Below, piece after piece: positions 20,569 to 30,819 of a stretch of DNA of 64,000 nt. Numbering within the stretch: the stretch's first letter is position 1; each line of letters starts with the position of its first letter. Below the pieces are notes generated by a model, which saw only the letters and a program-made list of their open reading frames with translations, was not told where the DNA came from and searched no databases. Source of the DNA: Oscillospiraceae bacterium. Lineage in GTDB: Bacteria; Bacillota; Clostridia; Oscillospirales; Acutalibacteraceae. Made by a program: the position numbers and the translations under genes. Where the stretch lies: contig SVPJ01000002.1 in assembly GCA_015065885.1 (NCBI GenBank), positions 62,001 through 126,000 on the forward strand, written 5' to 3'.

Positions 20569-22176
20569 ATGATAAAACGGGCGGTTTGCGTGTTCTTTCT
20601 CTTTTTCTGTTTGTTTTGCGGGGTGACGGTGCGGTATATGTCTCTCTCGGAAAACACGGTTGCCGAAGCAGTAGCCGAGCAATCGACGGCTACGCTGACG
20701 GTAGCAACGGCACGCGGGACGATCTACGACCGAAACGGCGAGCCCCTGGTCAATCGTTCTCGCGAATTGCGTTTGTGTATTGCGCCGTATCCCCGCACCG
20801 TACGTGCGTTGTCGGAAACACTGTCGGACGATATGTTCTCACCCCTGTCCGAACGGCTAAAAAGCGGTCGTCCTATCGTAACGATAGCAGACGACGCGTT
20901 TCCCGACGTACGCGGGGTATTGCGCTTTCACACCCCTGTGCGCCACGGCGAGCGGGTATATGCTCCGCATCTGCTTGGGTATTTGAACGGGGACGAAAGC
21001 GGTGCGGTCGGCTTGGAATTGGCGTATGACGGATTTTTGAAGGCGTGTGAAGGACGGCTGACCGTCACCTACGAGATCAACGCGGCAGGACATCTGCTGA
21101 GCGATAAAGCGCCTGCGGTAAACGACACGATGGCAAACGCGTATGCGGGATTGGTGCTGACGTTGGATCGGGATATCCAGCAATACGCCGAACGGGTAGC
21201 GGAAGATATGCTTCCGAAAGGGGCGGTGTTGATCGCGGACGCCGCGACGGCAGAGATCTTAGCGGCGGTCAGTGCGCCTTCATTTCAACCCGATACGGTA
21301 GGGTCGCTGTTGGAGGCGGAGGACTCTCCGCTTTTGGATCGCACCCTTTGTAACTATAACTGCGGGTCGGTGTTTAAGATCGTGTCTGCCGCCGCGGCAC
21401 TGGAAAGCGGTGTCTCTGTTTCGCGGCAGTATACCTGCCACGGCGCGTGTGAGGTAAGCGGTGTCACCTTTCACTGTCACAATCGGTTAGGGCACGGTGT
21501 ATTGACTATGACAGAGGCGTTTGCACTTTCCTGCAACTGCTACTTCATACAACTGATAGAGGACATCGGCGCTGAACGGTTATATCAAACGGCAGTGGAT
21601 CTCGGCTTTGACCGTGCGGTAATACCTGCCGAAAATTACAAGACTGCCCGCGCCGTTTTGCCGTCTTTAGCGGCGTTGCAAAGCAGTGCCGCCACGCTGG
21701 CAAACCTTTCTTTCGGACAGGGGGAGTTATTGGCAACGCCGTATCATATGATACAAATGCTTTCAGCGGTGGTAAACGACGGCGAAATGATGCGCCCGAC
21801 GGTCGTTCGCGGTAGGATGGAGGTAAACGGCGATGTAAAGGAGAATGACATTACGCCTGCACAAACGGCGTTTTCGCCTTTGACGGCGGCAATATTACGA
21901 CAGTTGATGGTGGCCGCTGTGGCAGAAGGGGCAACAGGGGAAAGTGCAGCGCCGGCAAACGGCGGGGCAGGCGGCAAAACGGGCACAGCGGAGAGCGGAT
22001 GGATCACCGAAAACGGCGAAACGGTGCAAAATTGGTTTGTCGGATATTATCCTGCCGAGGCACCGCGCTATCTGATAACCGTGCTGGCGGAGGACTGCAA
22101 CAACACCAAAGCCTCTGCCGCGACGGTATTCAACCGATTGTGCGACGGATTGTATACGTTGTCGGACGGAAAATAA
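20569..22176 (+). CDS. Penicillin-binding protein transpeptidase (class B type)
   Basis: N-terminal TM; GTIYDRNGEPL; SVFK (SxxK), SCN (SxN), KTGTAE motifs. Confidence 0.88.
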   Translation: MIKRAVCVFFLFFCLFCGVTVRYMSLSENTVAEAVAEQSTATLTVATARGTIYDRNGEPLVNRSRELRLCIAPYPRTVRALSETLSDDMFSPLSERLKSGRPIVTIADDAFPDVRGVLRFHTPVRHGERVYAPHLLGYLNGDESGAVGLELAYDGFLKACEGRLTVTYEINAAGHLLSDKAPAVNDTMANAYAGLVLTLDRDIQQYAERVAEDMLPKGAVLIADAATAEILAAVSAPSFQPDTVGSLLEAEDSPLLDRTLCNYNCGSVFKIVSAAAALESGVSVSRQYTCHGACEVSGVTFHCHNRLGHGVLTMTEAFALSCNCYFIQLIEDIGAERLYQTAVDLGFDRAVIPAENYKTARAVLPSLAALQSSAATLANLSFGQGELLATPYHMIQMLSAVVNDGEMMRPTVVRGRMEVNGDVKENDITPAQTAFSPLTAAILRQLMVAAVAEGATGESAAPANGGAGGKTGTAESGWITENGETVQNWFVGYYPAEAPRYLITVLAEDCNNTKASAATVFNRLCDGLYTLSDGK

Positions 22177-22258
22177 GTTTTTTCCTATTTTCGGTTGAAA
22201 CTACACGAGGTTTGTGTTATGATTATTCGTGAGGTTATTGGAAAGGAAGTATTGTAAA

Positions 22259-23419
22259 ATGACCAAGATTGATATATTTTCAGGCTTTTTGGGTGCAGGT
22301 AAGACCACACTGATCAAAAAACTGATCAAAGAAGCGTACGCCGGTGAAAAACTGGTGCTGATTGAGAATGAATTCGGCGAGATCGGTATTGACGGCGGTT
22401 TTCTGCAGGATGCAGGCGTAGAGATCACCGAAATGAATTCGGGATGCATTTGTTGCAGTTTGGTGGGAGACTTTTCTGAAGCGCTGAAAAAAGTACTCAC
22501 CGAGTTTGCGCCCGACCGTGTGTTGATCGAGCCTTCGGGTGTCGGCAAACTCAGCGACGTCATCCGTGCGGTGCAAGATGTCCATTCGGCGGATATGGTG
22601 CTGAATGCCTTCACGACCGTTGTAGATGCAGGAAAAGCTAAGATGTATATGAAGAATTTCGGCGAGTTCTTCAACGATCAGGTTGCCAATGCCGGTGCGA
22701 TCGTGTTGAGCCATACTGAAAAATTGAGCGAAGACAAGCTCGAAGCGGTCATTGCGCTGCTGCGTGAACATAATCCCACGGCGGTGATCGTGACCACGCC
22801 GTGGAACGAACTCGACGGTAAACAGATACTCGAAGCGACCGAGCGCACCCACACGTTGGAAGCGGAATTGCACCGCTTAGCAGAGGATGCCGATGTTTGT
22901 CCGACTTGCGGGCATCACCACCACCACGACCACGATCACGAATGTGAGTGCCACGAACATCACCACCACGACCACGATCACGAGTGCGAGTGCCACGAGC
23001 ATCACCATCATGACCATGAGCATCACCATCATGACCATGAGCATCACCACCATGACCACGATCACGAATGTGAGTGCCACGAACATCACCACCACGACCA
23101 CGACCACGAGTGCGAGTGCCACGGGCATCATCACCATCATCATGCGGACGAGGTGTTCCAAAGTTTTGGGCGCGAAACGGCACGCCGCTACACCGCCGAA
23201 GAATTGGATGCTATGCTGAAATCGTTGGAAGACGAACACACCTACGGTCACGTTTTGCGTGCGAAGGGTATCGTCGGCGGGGAAAACGGTTGGTTGCATT
23301 TCGACTACGTCCCCGGTGAGGCAGACGTACGTGAGGGCGCGGCAGGGGTTATCGGTCGCTTGTGCGTGATCGGTGCCGAACTGAACGAAGCGGCACTCGA
23401 AACGTTGTTTGGATTGTAA
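22259..23419 (+). CDS. CobW/COG0523 GTPase (putative metallochaperone) with expanded His/Asp/Glu/Cys repeat
   Basis: GFLGAGKTTLIKKL P-loop; ENEFGEIGIDG; SGCICCSL (CxCC); long HHHHDHDHECECHE repeats between G and C domains. Confidence 0.92.
   Translation: MTKIDIFSGFLGAGKTTLIKKLIKEAYAGEKLVLIENEFGEIGIDGGFLQDAGVEITEMNSGCICCSLVGDFSEALKKVLTEFAPDRVLIEPSGVGKLSDVIRAVQDVHSADMVLNAFTTVVDAGKAKMYMKNFGEFFNDQVANAGAIVLSHTEKLSEDKLEAVIALLREHNPTAVIVTTPWNELDGKQILEATERTHTLEAELHRLAEDADVCPTCGHHHHHDHDHECECHEHHHHDHDHECECHEHHHHDHEHHHHDHEHHHHDHDHECECHEHHHHDHDHECECHGHHHHHHADEVFQSFGRETARRYTAEELDAMLKSLEDEHTYGHVLRAKGIVGGENGWLHFDYVPGEADVREGAAGVIGRLCVIGAELNEAALETLFGL
22912..23148 (+). repeat. Tandem repeat encoding HHHHDHDHECECHE / HHHHDHE units
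   Basis: Direct reading: four HHHHDHDHECEC(HE/HG) units and two HHHHDHE units. Confidence 0.9.
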
Positions 23420-23432
23420 GAAGGTGAGTAAG

Positions 23433-24380
23433 ATGGAAACACCCGTATATCTGTTTACGGGCTTTTTGGAGTCGGGAAAAACACGATTTATCCAAGGCAC
23501 GCTTGAGGATAAACGGTTTAACGGCGGAGAGTCCACGCTGCTGTTGTTGTGTGAAGAAGGGGTGGAGGAATACGACCTCTCCCGTATGCCGAACGGCGGA
23601 AAAAACATCACGGTGCAAGTGGTGGATGAGGAGGAAGACCTCACGGCAGAGGCGCTTGCGGGTTGGCAAAAAGCATGTAACGCGAAGCGCGTTATGGTGG
23701 AATACAACGGCATGTGGATGCTGGATCGGTTGTATAACGCCATGCCGCAGGGGTGGGTGATCTACCAAGAACTCTGTTTTGCCGACGCGACCACCTTTTT
23801 GACATATAACGCCAATATGCGCAGTTTGGTGGTGGATAAACTGAACAGTTGCGAATTGATCGCGTTTAACCGTTATCGCGCCGATATGGATAAAATGGCG
23901 TTTCATAAGATCGTGCGTGCGACCTCACGCCGTGCGGATATTGCGTACGAGTACGAAAACGGCGACGTGGAATACGACGATATTGAAGACCCCTTGCCGT
24001 TTGACGTGAATGCGCCGGTCATTGAGATCGCCGACAACGATTATGCGCTGTGGTACCGTGATTTAAATGAAAATATGGACACGTACGCGGGGAAGACGGT
24101 GAAGTTCAAAGGTCTTGTGGCGGTAGAAGGGAAGATGCCGCCCGACAGTTTCGTGATCGGCCGTCACATCATGACCTGCTGCCAGGACGATATTGCGTAC
24201 GGCGGTCTGATCTGTGATTGGAAGGGTGCCAAAACGCTGAAACAACGGGACTGGGTCATGCTTACCGCACGGCTCACGGTGGAATACCACAAGGCGTATC
24301 GCAAGAAAGGACCTGTTTTGAAGGCAATCAAGGTGGAACGCGCCGAAGCACCCGAACAGCAGGTGGCTACGTTCTTTTGA
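23433..24380 (+). CDS. CobW-like P-loop protein with C-terminal TIGR03943/YcgQ-like domain
   Basis: ETPVYLFTGFLESGKTRFIQGTL P-loop; C-terminal DSFVIGRHIMTCCQDDIAYGGLICDW. Confidence 0.65.
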   Translation: METPVYLFTGFLESGKTRFIQGTLEDKRFNGGESTLLLLCEEGVEEYDLSRMPNGGKNITVQVVDEEEDLTAEALAGWQKACNAKRVMVEYNGMWMLDRLYNAMPQGWVIYQELCFADATTFLTYNANMRSLVVDKLNSCELIAFNRYRADMDKMAFHKIVRATSRRADIAYEYENGDVEYDDIEDPLPFDVNAPVIEIADNDYALWYRDLNENMDTYAGKTVKFKGLVAVEGKMPPDSFVIGRHIMTCCQDDIAYGGLICDWKGAKTLKQRDWVMLTARLTVEYHKAYRKKGPVLKAIKVERAEAPEQQVATFF

Positions 24381-24436
24381 TAATTTGCAAGTTTTCGGAC
24401 ATACTGTTACCGACTCTATGAAAGGGCGGTAACGGT

Positions 24437-25870
24437 ATGTCCCTCTTTTTTTCGAAAGACGTGAAAGAAAACACGGCGTTGTTGCGGCAATTGCTTCGTG
24501 TTTCGGCAAGTTTTGACATTGTGTTGCGTGACGTAGCGGTAGCGGATCTTGCGGCGGCAATCGTGTTCGTGGACGGGTTCGTGAAGGATGAGACCATGTC
24601 CAAAATGTTGCAGTTTTTTGTAAATCTGCAACCCGAAAAGGTAAAAAAACTGAAGACTCCTGAGGATTTTGCTTCTCATTTTGTGCCGTACACGGAGGTG
24701 GCGGTATCCGACCAGCCCGATGAGGCGGTAACGGCGGTACTGTCGGGTCAGTTGGCACTGCTGGTGGACGGCTACGACAAGGTAATACTGGTCGACCTGC
24801 GTACCTATCCCGTGCGCGGGGTATCCGAGCCCGAATCCGACCGCGTGTTGCGCGGCTCACACGACGGCTTCGTGGAGACCTTGGTGTTCAACACCGCTTT
24901 GATACGCCGCCATTTGCGTGATGCGCGGCTGACGATGGAGTATCGTCAGATCGGCAGTGTCTCCAAAACCGACGTGGTGATGTGTTATCTGGACGGTGTG
25001 GCACCGTCGAAGCACGTGAAGACCCTGCGTGATAAATTGGAGAAGATCACCATTCCGAGCCTCACGATGGGGCAGGAGAGTCTGGTGGAATGTCTGTTCC
25101 GAAAACAGCAGTGGTACAATCCGTTCCCGAAAGTGCGGTATACCGAGCGTCCCGACGCCGCCGCGGCGGCGGTGTCGGAGGGGCGTATTCTGATAATTGT
25201 TGACGGTACGCCCGTGGTGATGATACTGCCTTCGGGTATCTTCGACTTCGTGCAGGATACCAACGATTACTATTTCCCGCCGCTCGTGGGGTCGTACCTT
25301 CGACTGGTGCGCATTTTGGTGTTCGGTTTCACCATCTTCGTCACCCCCGTTTGGTTTTTGCTCATTACCAATCCCGATTGGATACCGTCGTGGCTCGAAT
25401 TCATTCGCATCAAAGAACCGAACACCGTCCCCGTTATTATACAGTTGCTGATGGTCGAGGTAATTATCGATGCCATTCGCTTGGCGTCACTAAATACGCC
25501 GAGCGCACTGAACAATGCGTTCGGTGTGGTGGGGGCGCTGATCCTCGGCGAATTTGCCGTGACGGCAGGTCTGTTCGTAGCGGAGGTGCTTTTGTATATG
25601 GCGGCGGTGGCGGTGGCGACCTTCACACAGCCGAGTTTTGAGTTGGGGTACGCCTTTAAGTTGTCTCGTATGTTGTTTTTGGTGCTGACCGCATTGTTCG
25701 GCGTGTGGGGATTTATCGGTGGAATACTGCTCGTATTGCTCGTATTGGCGACCACACAAACGGCACTCGGAACGGGGTATTTGTATCCTGTCGTACCGTT
25801 CGATAAGGTGGCGCTTCGCCGCTTATTGGTGCGCCGCATACTGCACCGTAATAACGCACTTCGAAAATGA
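24437..25870 (+). CDS. Spore germination protein, GerA/SpoVAF family
   Basis: GerA-type N-domain plus multi-TM C-half: LLITNPDWIPSWLEFIRIKEPNTVPVIIQLLMVEVIIDAIRLASLNTPSALNNAFGVVGALILGEFAVTAGL. Confidence 0.85.
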   Translation: MSLFFSKDVKENTALLRQLLRVSASFDIVLRDVAVADLAAAIVFVDGFVKDETMSKMLQFFVNLQPEKVKKLKTPEDFASHFVPYTEVAVSDQPDEAVTAVLSGQLALLVDGYDKVILVDLRTYPVRGVSEPESDRVLRGSHDGFVETLVFNTALIRRHLRDARLTMEYRQIGSVSKTDVVMCYLDGVAPSKHVKTLRDKLEKITIPSLTMGQESLVECLFRKQQWYNPFPKVRYTERPDAAAAAVSEGRILIIVDGTPVVMILPSGIFDFVQDTNDYYFPPLVGSYLRLVRILVFGFTIFVTPVWFLLITNPDWIPSWLEFIRIKEPNTVPVIIQLLMVEVIIDAIRLASLNTPSALNNAFGVVGALILGEFAVTAGLFVAEVLLYMAAVAVATFTQPSFELGYAFKLSRMLFLVLTALFGVWGFIGGILLVLLVLATTQTALGTGYLYPVVPFDKVALRRLLVRRILHRNNALRK

Positions 25871-25880
25871 ATGAAAAGTA

Positions 25881-25913
25881 TCCCGCAGACGTACCGTCTG
25901 CGGGATTGTTTTG
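25881..25913 (+). terminator. Rho-independent terminator
   Basis: tcccgcagacg-tac-cgtctgcggga then ttgtttt. Confidence 0.7.
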
Positions 25914-25923
25914 CGTAAAGGTA

Positions 25924-25952
25924 TTGACATTTTTCGCGGTTTCTATTATAGT
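25924..25952 (+). promoter_or_regulatory. Sigma70/SigA-type promoter for pot operon
   Basis: TTGACA-N17-TATAGT. Confidence 0.75.
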
Positions 25953-25958
25953 AGGATA

Positions 25959-26124
25959 GTATAAGTGCTAACAGCATCTAAGCAAATACATCAGTGATAT
26001 CCGGCAGCGCCGCAGTCGCCGAAGGTAAGCCTTTGCAGACGACTGTGAAAAACCCTTTGCGGAGGGCGTTGTTCAAAGTATCACGTTCTCCGTGAAAATC
26101 GGAGGATCAAAACCGCAAAGGGGG
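25959..26124 (+). promoter_or_regulatory. Structured 5' leader of potABCD, candidate translational cis-regulator
   Basis: About 170-nt leader; CCCTTTGCGG (26053-26062) pairs with CCGCAAAGGG (26113-26122), which overlaps the Shine-Dalgarno; alternative partner CCTTTGC at 26030-26036; cagtcg/cgactg stem. Confidence 0.5.
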
Positions 26125-26133
26125 ATGCTTCTC

Positions 26134-27276
26134 ATGGAAGACATTATCAAACTGCAAGACATTGCCGTATCGTTCGACGGCGAACCCGTGCTTGAGGGCT
26201 TGAACCTCAACATCAAAGACGGTGAATTCGTGACGTTGCTCGGTCCTTCCGGCTGCGGAAAGACCACCACGTTGCGTATCATCGGCGGGTTTGTTACGCC
26301 GGACCGCGGTGATGTCTTTTTTCACGGCCGTCGTATCAACGACATTCCGCCGCACAAGCGCGCACTCAACACGGTGTTTCAGCGCTATGCGTTGTTCCCG
26401 CATTTGAACGTGTACGAGAACGTGGCGTTCGGCATGCGCGTGCAAAAGAAGAAGAAGGCGGAGATCGATGAAACGGTGCATCGTATGCTTTCTCTGGTCA
26501 ACCTGAAAGGGTTTGAAAAGCGTGCCGTGTCCACCTTGTCGGGCGGTCAGCAACAACGTGTGGCGATCGCCCGCGCACTCGCGAACAACCCCGGTGTGCT
26601 GTTGCTGGACGAGCCGCTTTCCGCACTCGACTTAAAACTGCGCAAGGATATGCAGGTGGAACTGAAGAATATTCAAAAGAGCCTCGGTATCACCTTCGTG
26701 TACGTGACCCACGATCAGGAGGAAGCCCTCTCGATGTCCGACACGGTGGTCGTGATGGACGGCGGACGTATTCAGCAGATCGGCTCGCCGCAGGATATCT
26801 ATAACGAGCCGCAGAATGCGTTTGTCGCGGACTTTATCGGTGAAAGTAACATTCTCGACGGCGTGATGCACGAGGATTATCTGGTGGAATTCTTCGGCCG
26901 TAAGTTCAAGTGTTTGGACAGCGGTTTTGCACCGATGGAGCCTGTGGACGTGGTGATTCGTCCTGAGGATATTGACATTGTGGCACCCGAAAAGGGCAAT
27001 TTGGTCGGTACGGTGACCGAAGTGACCTTTAAAGGCGTGCATTTCGAGACCATCGTCGATTTCAAAGGCTTTAAATGGCTTATACAAACGACCGATTACT
27101 ACGCGCCCGACAGCGTGATCGGCATCGTGCTCAATCCTGAGGACATTCACATTATGAAGAAATCCGAGTATTCGGGTATGTTCGGTGATTACAGCTCGTA
27201 TTCCGAGGAGTTTGAAGAATTGGCCGACCCGAATGCCGGTCTTTCGGAAGAGACGGCAGAGGAGGACGACCGATGA
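26134..27276 (+). CDS. potA: Spermidine/putrescine ABC transporter ATP-binding protein
   Basis: Walker [29 protein letters not shown]-like C-terminus; followed by potB/C/D-like genes. Confidence 0.9.
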   Translation: MEDIIKLQDIAVSFDGEPVLEGLNLNIKDGEFVTLLGPSGCGKTTTLRIIGGFVTPDRGDVFFHGRRINDIPPHKRALNTVFQRYALFPHLNVYENVAFGMRVQKKKKAEIDETVHRMLSLVNLKGFEKRAVSTLSGGQQQRVAIARALANNPGVLLLDEPLSALDLKLRKDMQVELKNIQKSLGITFVYVTHDQEEALSMSDTVVVMDGGRIQQIGSPQDIYNEPQNAFVADFIGESNILDGVMHEDYLVEFFGRKFKCLDSGFAPMEPVDVVIRPEDIDIVAPEKGNLVGTVTEVTFKGVHFETIVDFKGFKWLIQTTDYYAPDSVIGIVLNPEDIHIMKKSEYSGMFGDYSSYSEEFEELADPNAGLSEETAEEDDR

Positions 27277-28091
27277 AAAGCAAAAGCACTGCCGCTCCCT
27301 TCGGGCTGTGGATGCTGTTGTTCACCGTCGTGCCGTTGGCCATGGTACTGTGGTTTGCGTTTACCGATGAAAACGGCGCTTTTACCTTGGCCAATCTGTT
27401 CGCTGTGAAGGATTTTATTCCCACCTTCTGGAAATCTATCTGGATGGGAGCAGTATCCACCTTCCTTTGCCTTGTCTTGGCATATCCGCTGGCGTACAGC
27501 ATTTCCCGTACCTCCGCCCGTGCCCAAACGGTAATGGTGATGCTGGTAATGCTGCCGATGTGGATGAATTTTCTGTTGCGCACCTATGCGTGGATGTCAT
27601 TGCTCGAGGATAAAGGTCTTATCAATCAGTTGTTGACTGCTATCGGACTTCAACCTGTGCATATGATCAATACCGACGGTGCGGTCATCCTCGGTATGGT
27701 GTATAATTTCCTGCCGTACATGGTCATTCCGCTGTATTCGGTGATGATCAAGATCGACAACCGCCTGATCGAAGCGGCGCAAGACCTCGGTTGCAGCGGC
27801 GCACACATTTTCCGCCGCGTCGTGTTGCCGTTGTCGAAACCCGGTATCGTTTCGGGTATCACGATGACCTTCGTGCCCGCAGTGAGTACCTTCGTTATCA
27901 CCAAGTTGCTCGGTGGCGGGAAAGATATGCTCATCGGCGACGTGATCGAACTCTTATTTATGGGCAGCAGTAAGAACTACAACGTCGGTGCCATGCTCTC
28001 TCTGTTATTGATGGTGCTGATGGTCGTATGTATGACGGCGATGCGCTTCGTGGACAATCAGGAGGATGAAATGGAGGGACTCATGGTATGA
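27273..28091 (+). CDS. potB: Polyamine ABC transporter permease
   Basis: Six-TM permease with [26 protein letters not shown] (EAA loop). Confidence 0.9.
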   Translation: MKSKSTAAPFGLWMLLFTVVPLAMVLWFAFTDENGAFTLANLFAVKDFIPTFWKSIWMGAVSTFLCLVLAYPLAYSISRTSARAQTVMVMLVMLPMWMNFLLRTYAWMSLLEDKGLINQLLTAIGLQPVHMINTDGAVILGMVYNFLPYMVIPLYSVMIKIDNRLIEAAQDLGCSGAHIFRRVVLPLSKPGIVSGITMTFVPAVSTFVITKLLGGGKDMLIGDVIELLFMGSSKNYNVGAMLSLLLMVLMVVCMTAMRFVDNQEDEMEGLMV

Positions 28092-28894
28092 AATGGCTCT
28101 CTCGCGTGTATAACGGCATCATCTTTCTGTTTTTGTACCTGCCCATCGTGGTGTTGGTCATCTTCTCGTTTAACGACTCCAAAAACCGCGCCCGTTGGGA
28201 CGGGTTTACGTTGGATTGGTACAAGGATCTTTTCCAAAACGAGTTGATCCTGGAATCGCTCAAAGTCACCTTGACGGTGGCGGTACTCGCGGCGTTGGTC
28301 GCCACCGTCATCGGTACGGCGGCGGCAGTCGGCATTCACGGTATGAATCAGCGGTTAAAGCGCACCTTTTTGTTTGTGAACAATATTCCGATGGTCAGCC
28401 CCGAGATCGTCAGCGGTGTGGCGTTGATGCTTATGTTTGTGTTTATCTATCGGGCAACGGGTCTCTTACGTCCCGGTTTTGCCACTCTGCTGATTGCACA
28501 TATCACGTTTTGTATACCGTACGTGGTGTTGCAGGTAATGCCGAAATTGCGGCAGATGAACCGCCATATGTATGAGGCGGCGCTGGATCTCGGCTGTTCA
28601 CCCGTGAGTGCGTTCGTGCGCGTGGTGATGCCTGAGATCATGCCCGGCGTCGTGACGGGTGCTTTGATGGCGTTCACCATTTCACTGGACGATTTCGTTA
28701 TCAGTTATTTTAACTCGGGTTCCACGGCACAGACCTTGTCGGTCACCATCTATTCGATGACCAAAAAACCCATCACACCCGAAATCAACGCGCTTTCTAC
28801 CTTGATGTTCGGAGCGGTGTTACTTCTGCTTTTGCTTGTAAATCTCGGACAGATTCGCGACGGTGCGCAAAAAGCCAAAAGCGCGCGTCGATAA
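28088..28894 (+). CDS. potC: Polyamine ABC transporter permease
   Basis: PIVVLVIFSFNDSK...YEAALDLGCSPVSAFVRVVMPEIMPGV. Confidence 0.9.
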   Translation: MKWLSRVYNGIIFLFLYLPIVVLVIFSFNDSKNRARWDGFTLDWYKDLFQNELILESLKVTLTVAVLAALVATVIGTAAAVGIHGMNQRLKRTFLFVNNIPMVSPEIVSGVALMLMFVFIYRATGLLRPGFATLLIAHITFCIPYVVLQVMPKLRQMNRHMYEAALDLGCSPVSAFVRVVMPEIMPGVVTGALMAFTISLDDFVISYFNSGSTAQTLSVTIYSMTKKPITPEINALSTLMFGAVLLLLLLVNLGQIRDGAQKAKSARR

Positions 28895-28912
28895 GAAAGG
28901 ACGGCTACGCCA

Positions 28913-29977
28913 TTGAAGAAACTGGCAATTTTTCTCGTTGCGGCACTGTTGTTGCCGTTTGCCCTGTGCGGGTGCGCCAATAAAGCAGAAAACACCTTGA
29001 ACGTCTTCAACTGGGGCGAATACATTGACGACGAGATACTGGACGTCAATCGCGCTTTTGAGGAAGCGACGGGTATTAAGGTGAATTACAAGACGTTTGA
29101 TTCCAATGAGTCGATGTATACCCTCATCAGCACGGGCGCGGCGGATTACGATGTGATCTTTCCGTCGGACTATATGGTCGGCAAAATGATCGACGAGGGC
29201 TTGCTTGCCGAATTGAATTTCGACAACATCCCGAACTATCAGTATATCGACGAGAAGTACCGCAATATGTTGTACGATCCCGAAAATCGCTATTCCGTGC
29301 CGTATATGTGGGGGACGGTCGGCATTTTCTACAACACGAAATACGTGTCGCGCGAAGAGGTGGAATCGCAGGGTTGGGGGATCCTTTGGAATAAGAAATA
29401 CAAGGATAAGATCTATATGTTCGACAACCCGCGCGATGCCTTTGCGGTGGCGGAAGCGTATCTCGGTTATTCGCTGAACACCACAAACGAAGGGGAGATC
29501 CGCGCGGCGTACGATAAGTTGATCGAGCAAAAGGACCTGTTGCAAGGATACTATATGGATCAGATCTTCCAGAAGATGATCAACGAGGAAGGCTGGATCG
29601 CCCCGTATTACGCGGGTGACGGCAGTGTGATGATGGATCCCGAAGAAGGGAACACCGACATTGCGTTTTACGCACCGCCCGGCACGAATATGTTTGTGGA
29701 TGCGATGTGTGTGCTGAAATCATCGGATATGAAGGCCGAGGCGGAAGCGTACATCAACTTCCTTTGCAGTACCGATGCGGCGTTGGCGAATACGGAATAC
29801 ATCGGTTACTCCACGCCGCACACCGAAGCGCATAAGAAGTTGGACCCCGAATGGGCGAGCGATCCGATGTATTATCCCGACGCGGATTTTTTGAAGACGA
29901 CGGAAGTGTTTCTGACCTTGCCCGATAAAACGAACAAGTTGATGAACGAATTGTGGATCAAACTGAAGATCCATTAA
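28913..29977 (+). CDS. potD: Polyamine ABC transporter substrate-binding lipoprotein
   Basis: Lipobox LCGCANKAENTLNVFNWGEYID...; TTG start. Confidence 0.9.
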   Translation: MKKLAIFLVAALLLPFALCGCANKAENTLNVFNWGEYIDDEILDVNRAFEEATGIKVNYKTFDSNESMYTLISTGAADYDVIFPSDYMVGKMIDEGLLAELNFDNIPNYQYIDEKYRNMLYDPENRYSVPYMWGTVGIFYNTKYVSREEVESQGWGILWNKKYKDKIYMFDNPRDAFAVAEAYLGYSLNTTNEGEIRAAYDKLIEQKDLLQGYYMDQIFQKMINEEGWIAPYYAGDGSVMMDPEEGNTDIAFYAPPGTNMFVDAMCVLKSSDMKAEAEAYINFLCSTDAALANTEYIGYSTPHTEAHKKLDPEWASDPMYYPDADFLKTTEVFLTLPDKTNKLMNELWIKLKIH

Positions 29978-29990
29978 GAGGTGTTGTGTT

Positions 29991-30779
29991 ATGAGCAAAT
30001 TGCCTTTGTGGGAGACCGTTCCGGGATTTTGTGAAGAAACACCCGCCATCCTTCCGTACGTTCCCGCGGAAAAGACGAGCGATGCCGCCGTGGTGATCTT
30101 TCCCGGCGGCGGTTACAGCGGCCGTGCCGCCGATCACGAAGGCGATCAGTATGCACGGTTGTTTAACGCGGCAGGTGTTACGGCGTTCGTGGTGGAATAC
30201 CGCGTGTCTCCGCACCGTTTTCCGTCGCCGATGTTAGACGGACGCCGTGCGGTGCGTTTCGTGCGTGCGCATGCGGCGGAATACGGTATTGCAACCGATA
30301 AAATTGCTGTGATGGGCTCGTCTGCAGGCGGGCACTTGGCGGCGACGGTAGCGACCTATCCGGGGAACGAGCCGCGCGAGGTGCTCGATGCGATCGACCG
30401 CGAAGACGGTGTACCCAACGCGCAAATTCTCTGTTATCCCGTAATTTGTGCGCCCGCGGGTGACGGTATTGCCCACGAAGGCAGTTACCGCAACCTGTTG
30501 GGAGAGCCGCCGTGCGTTTCGGCAGAATCGGTCGATCCCGCGAAAAACGTGACCGCGAACACCCCGCCCGCCTTTATTTGGCACACGGCGGATGACGACG
30601 TGGTGAACGTCATTAACAGCTACACCTACGCTACGGCACTGCGCCGCCACAACGTGCCGCTCGAAATGCATATCTACCCACACGGTCGCCACGGATTAGG
30701 TCTCGGTGCGGACGAGCCGTACGTGCGCCCGTGGGCAGAGAACCTGATTCGCTGGCTTGGTTGGCTTGATTGGTTGTGA
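29991..30779 (+). CDS. Alpha/beta-hydrolase esterase (carbohydrate-esterase-like)
   Basis: VVIFPGGGYSGRAADHEGDQYA; GSSAGGHLAA nucleophile elbow; HGLGLG C-terminal His. Confidence 0.85.
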   Translation: MSKLPLWETVPGFCEETPAILPYVPAEKTSDAAVVIFPGGGYSGRAADHEGDQYARLFNAAGVTAFVVEYRVSPHRFPSPMLDGRRAVRFVRAHAAEYGIATDKIAVMGSSAGGHLAATVATYPGNEPREVLDAIDREDGVPNAQILCYPVICAPAGDGIAHEGSYRNLLGEPPCVSAESVDPAKNVTANTPPAFIWHTADDDVVNVINSYTYATALRRHNVPLEMHIYPHGRHGLGLGADEPYVRPWAENLIRWLGWLDWL

Positions 30780-30784
30780 TATGA

Positions 30785-30818
30785 AAAAAAGACACGGTGG
30801 AAACCGTGTCTTTTTTTG
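30785..30818. terminator. Bidirectional terminator
   Basis: aaaaaaagacacggtggaaaccgtgtcttttttt. Confidence 0.8.
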
Positions 30819-30819
30819 C

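Noticed and set aside
22912-23148. Possible CRISPR-like or satellite array
   Set aside because: Repeats are in frame and encode a metal-binding His/Asp/Glu/Cys tract within a GTPase; no unique spacers.
22749-23743. Arg/Gly/Asp- and Val/Met-rich minus-strand ORFs over the CobW gene
   Set aside because: Artefacts of the His-codon repeat read on the other strand.
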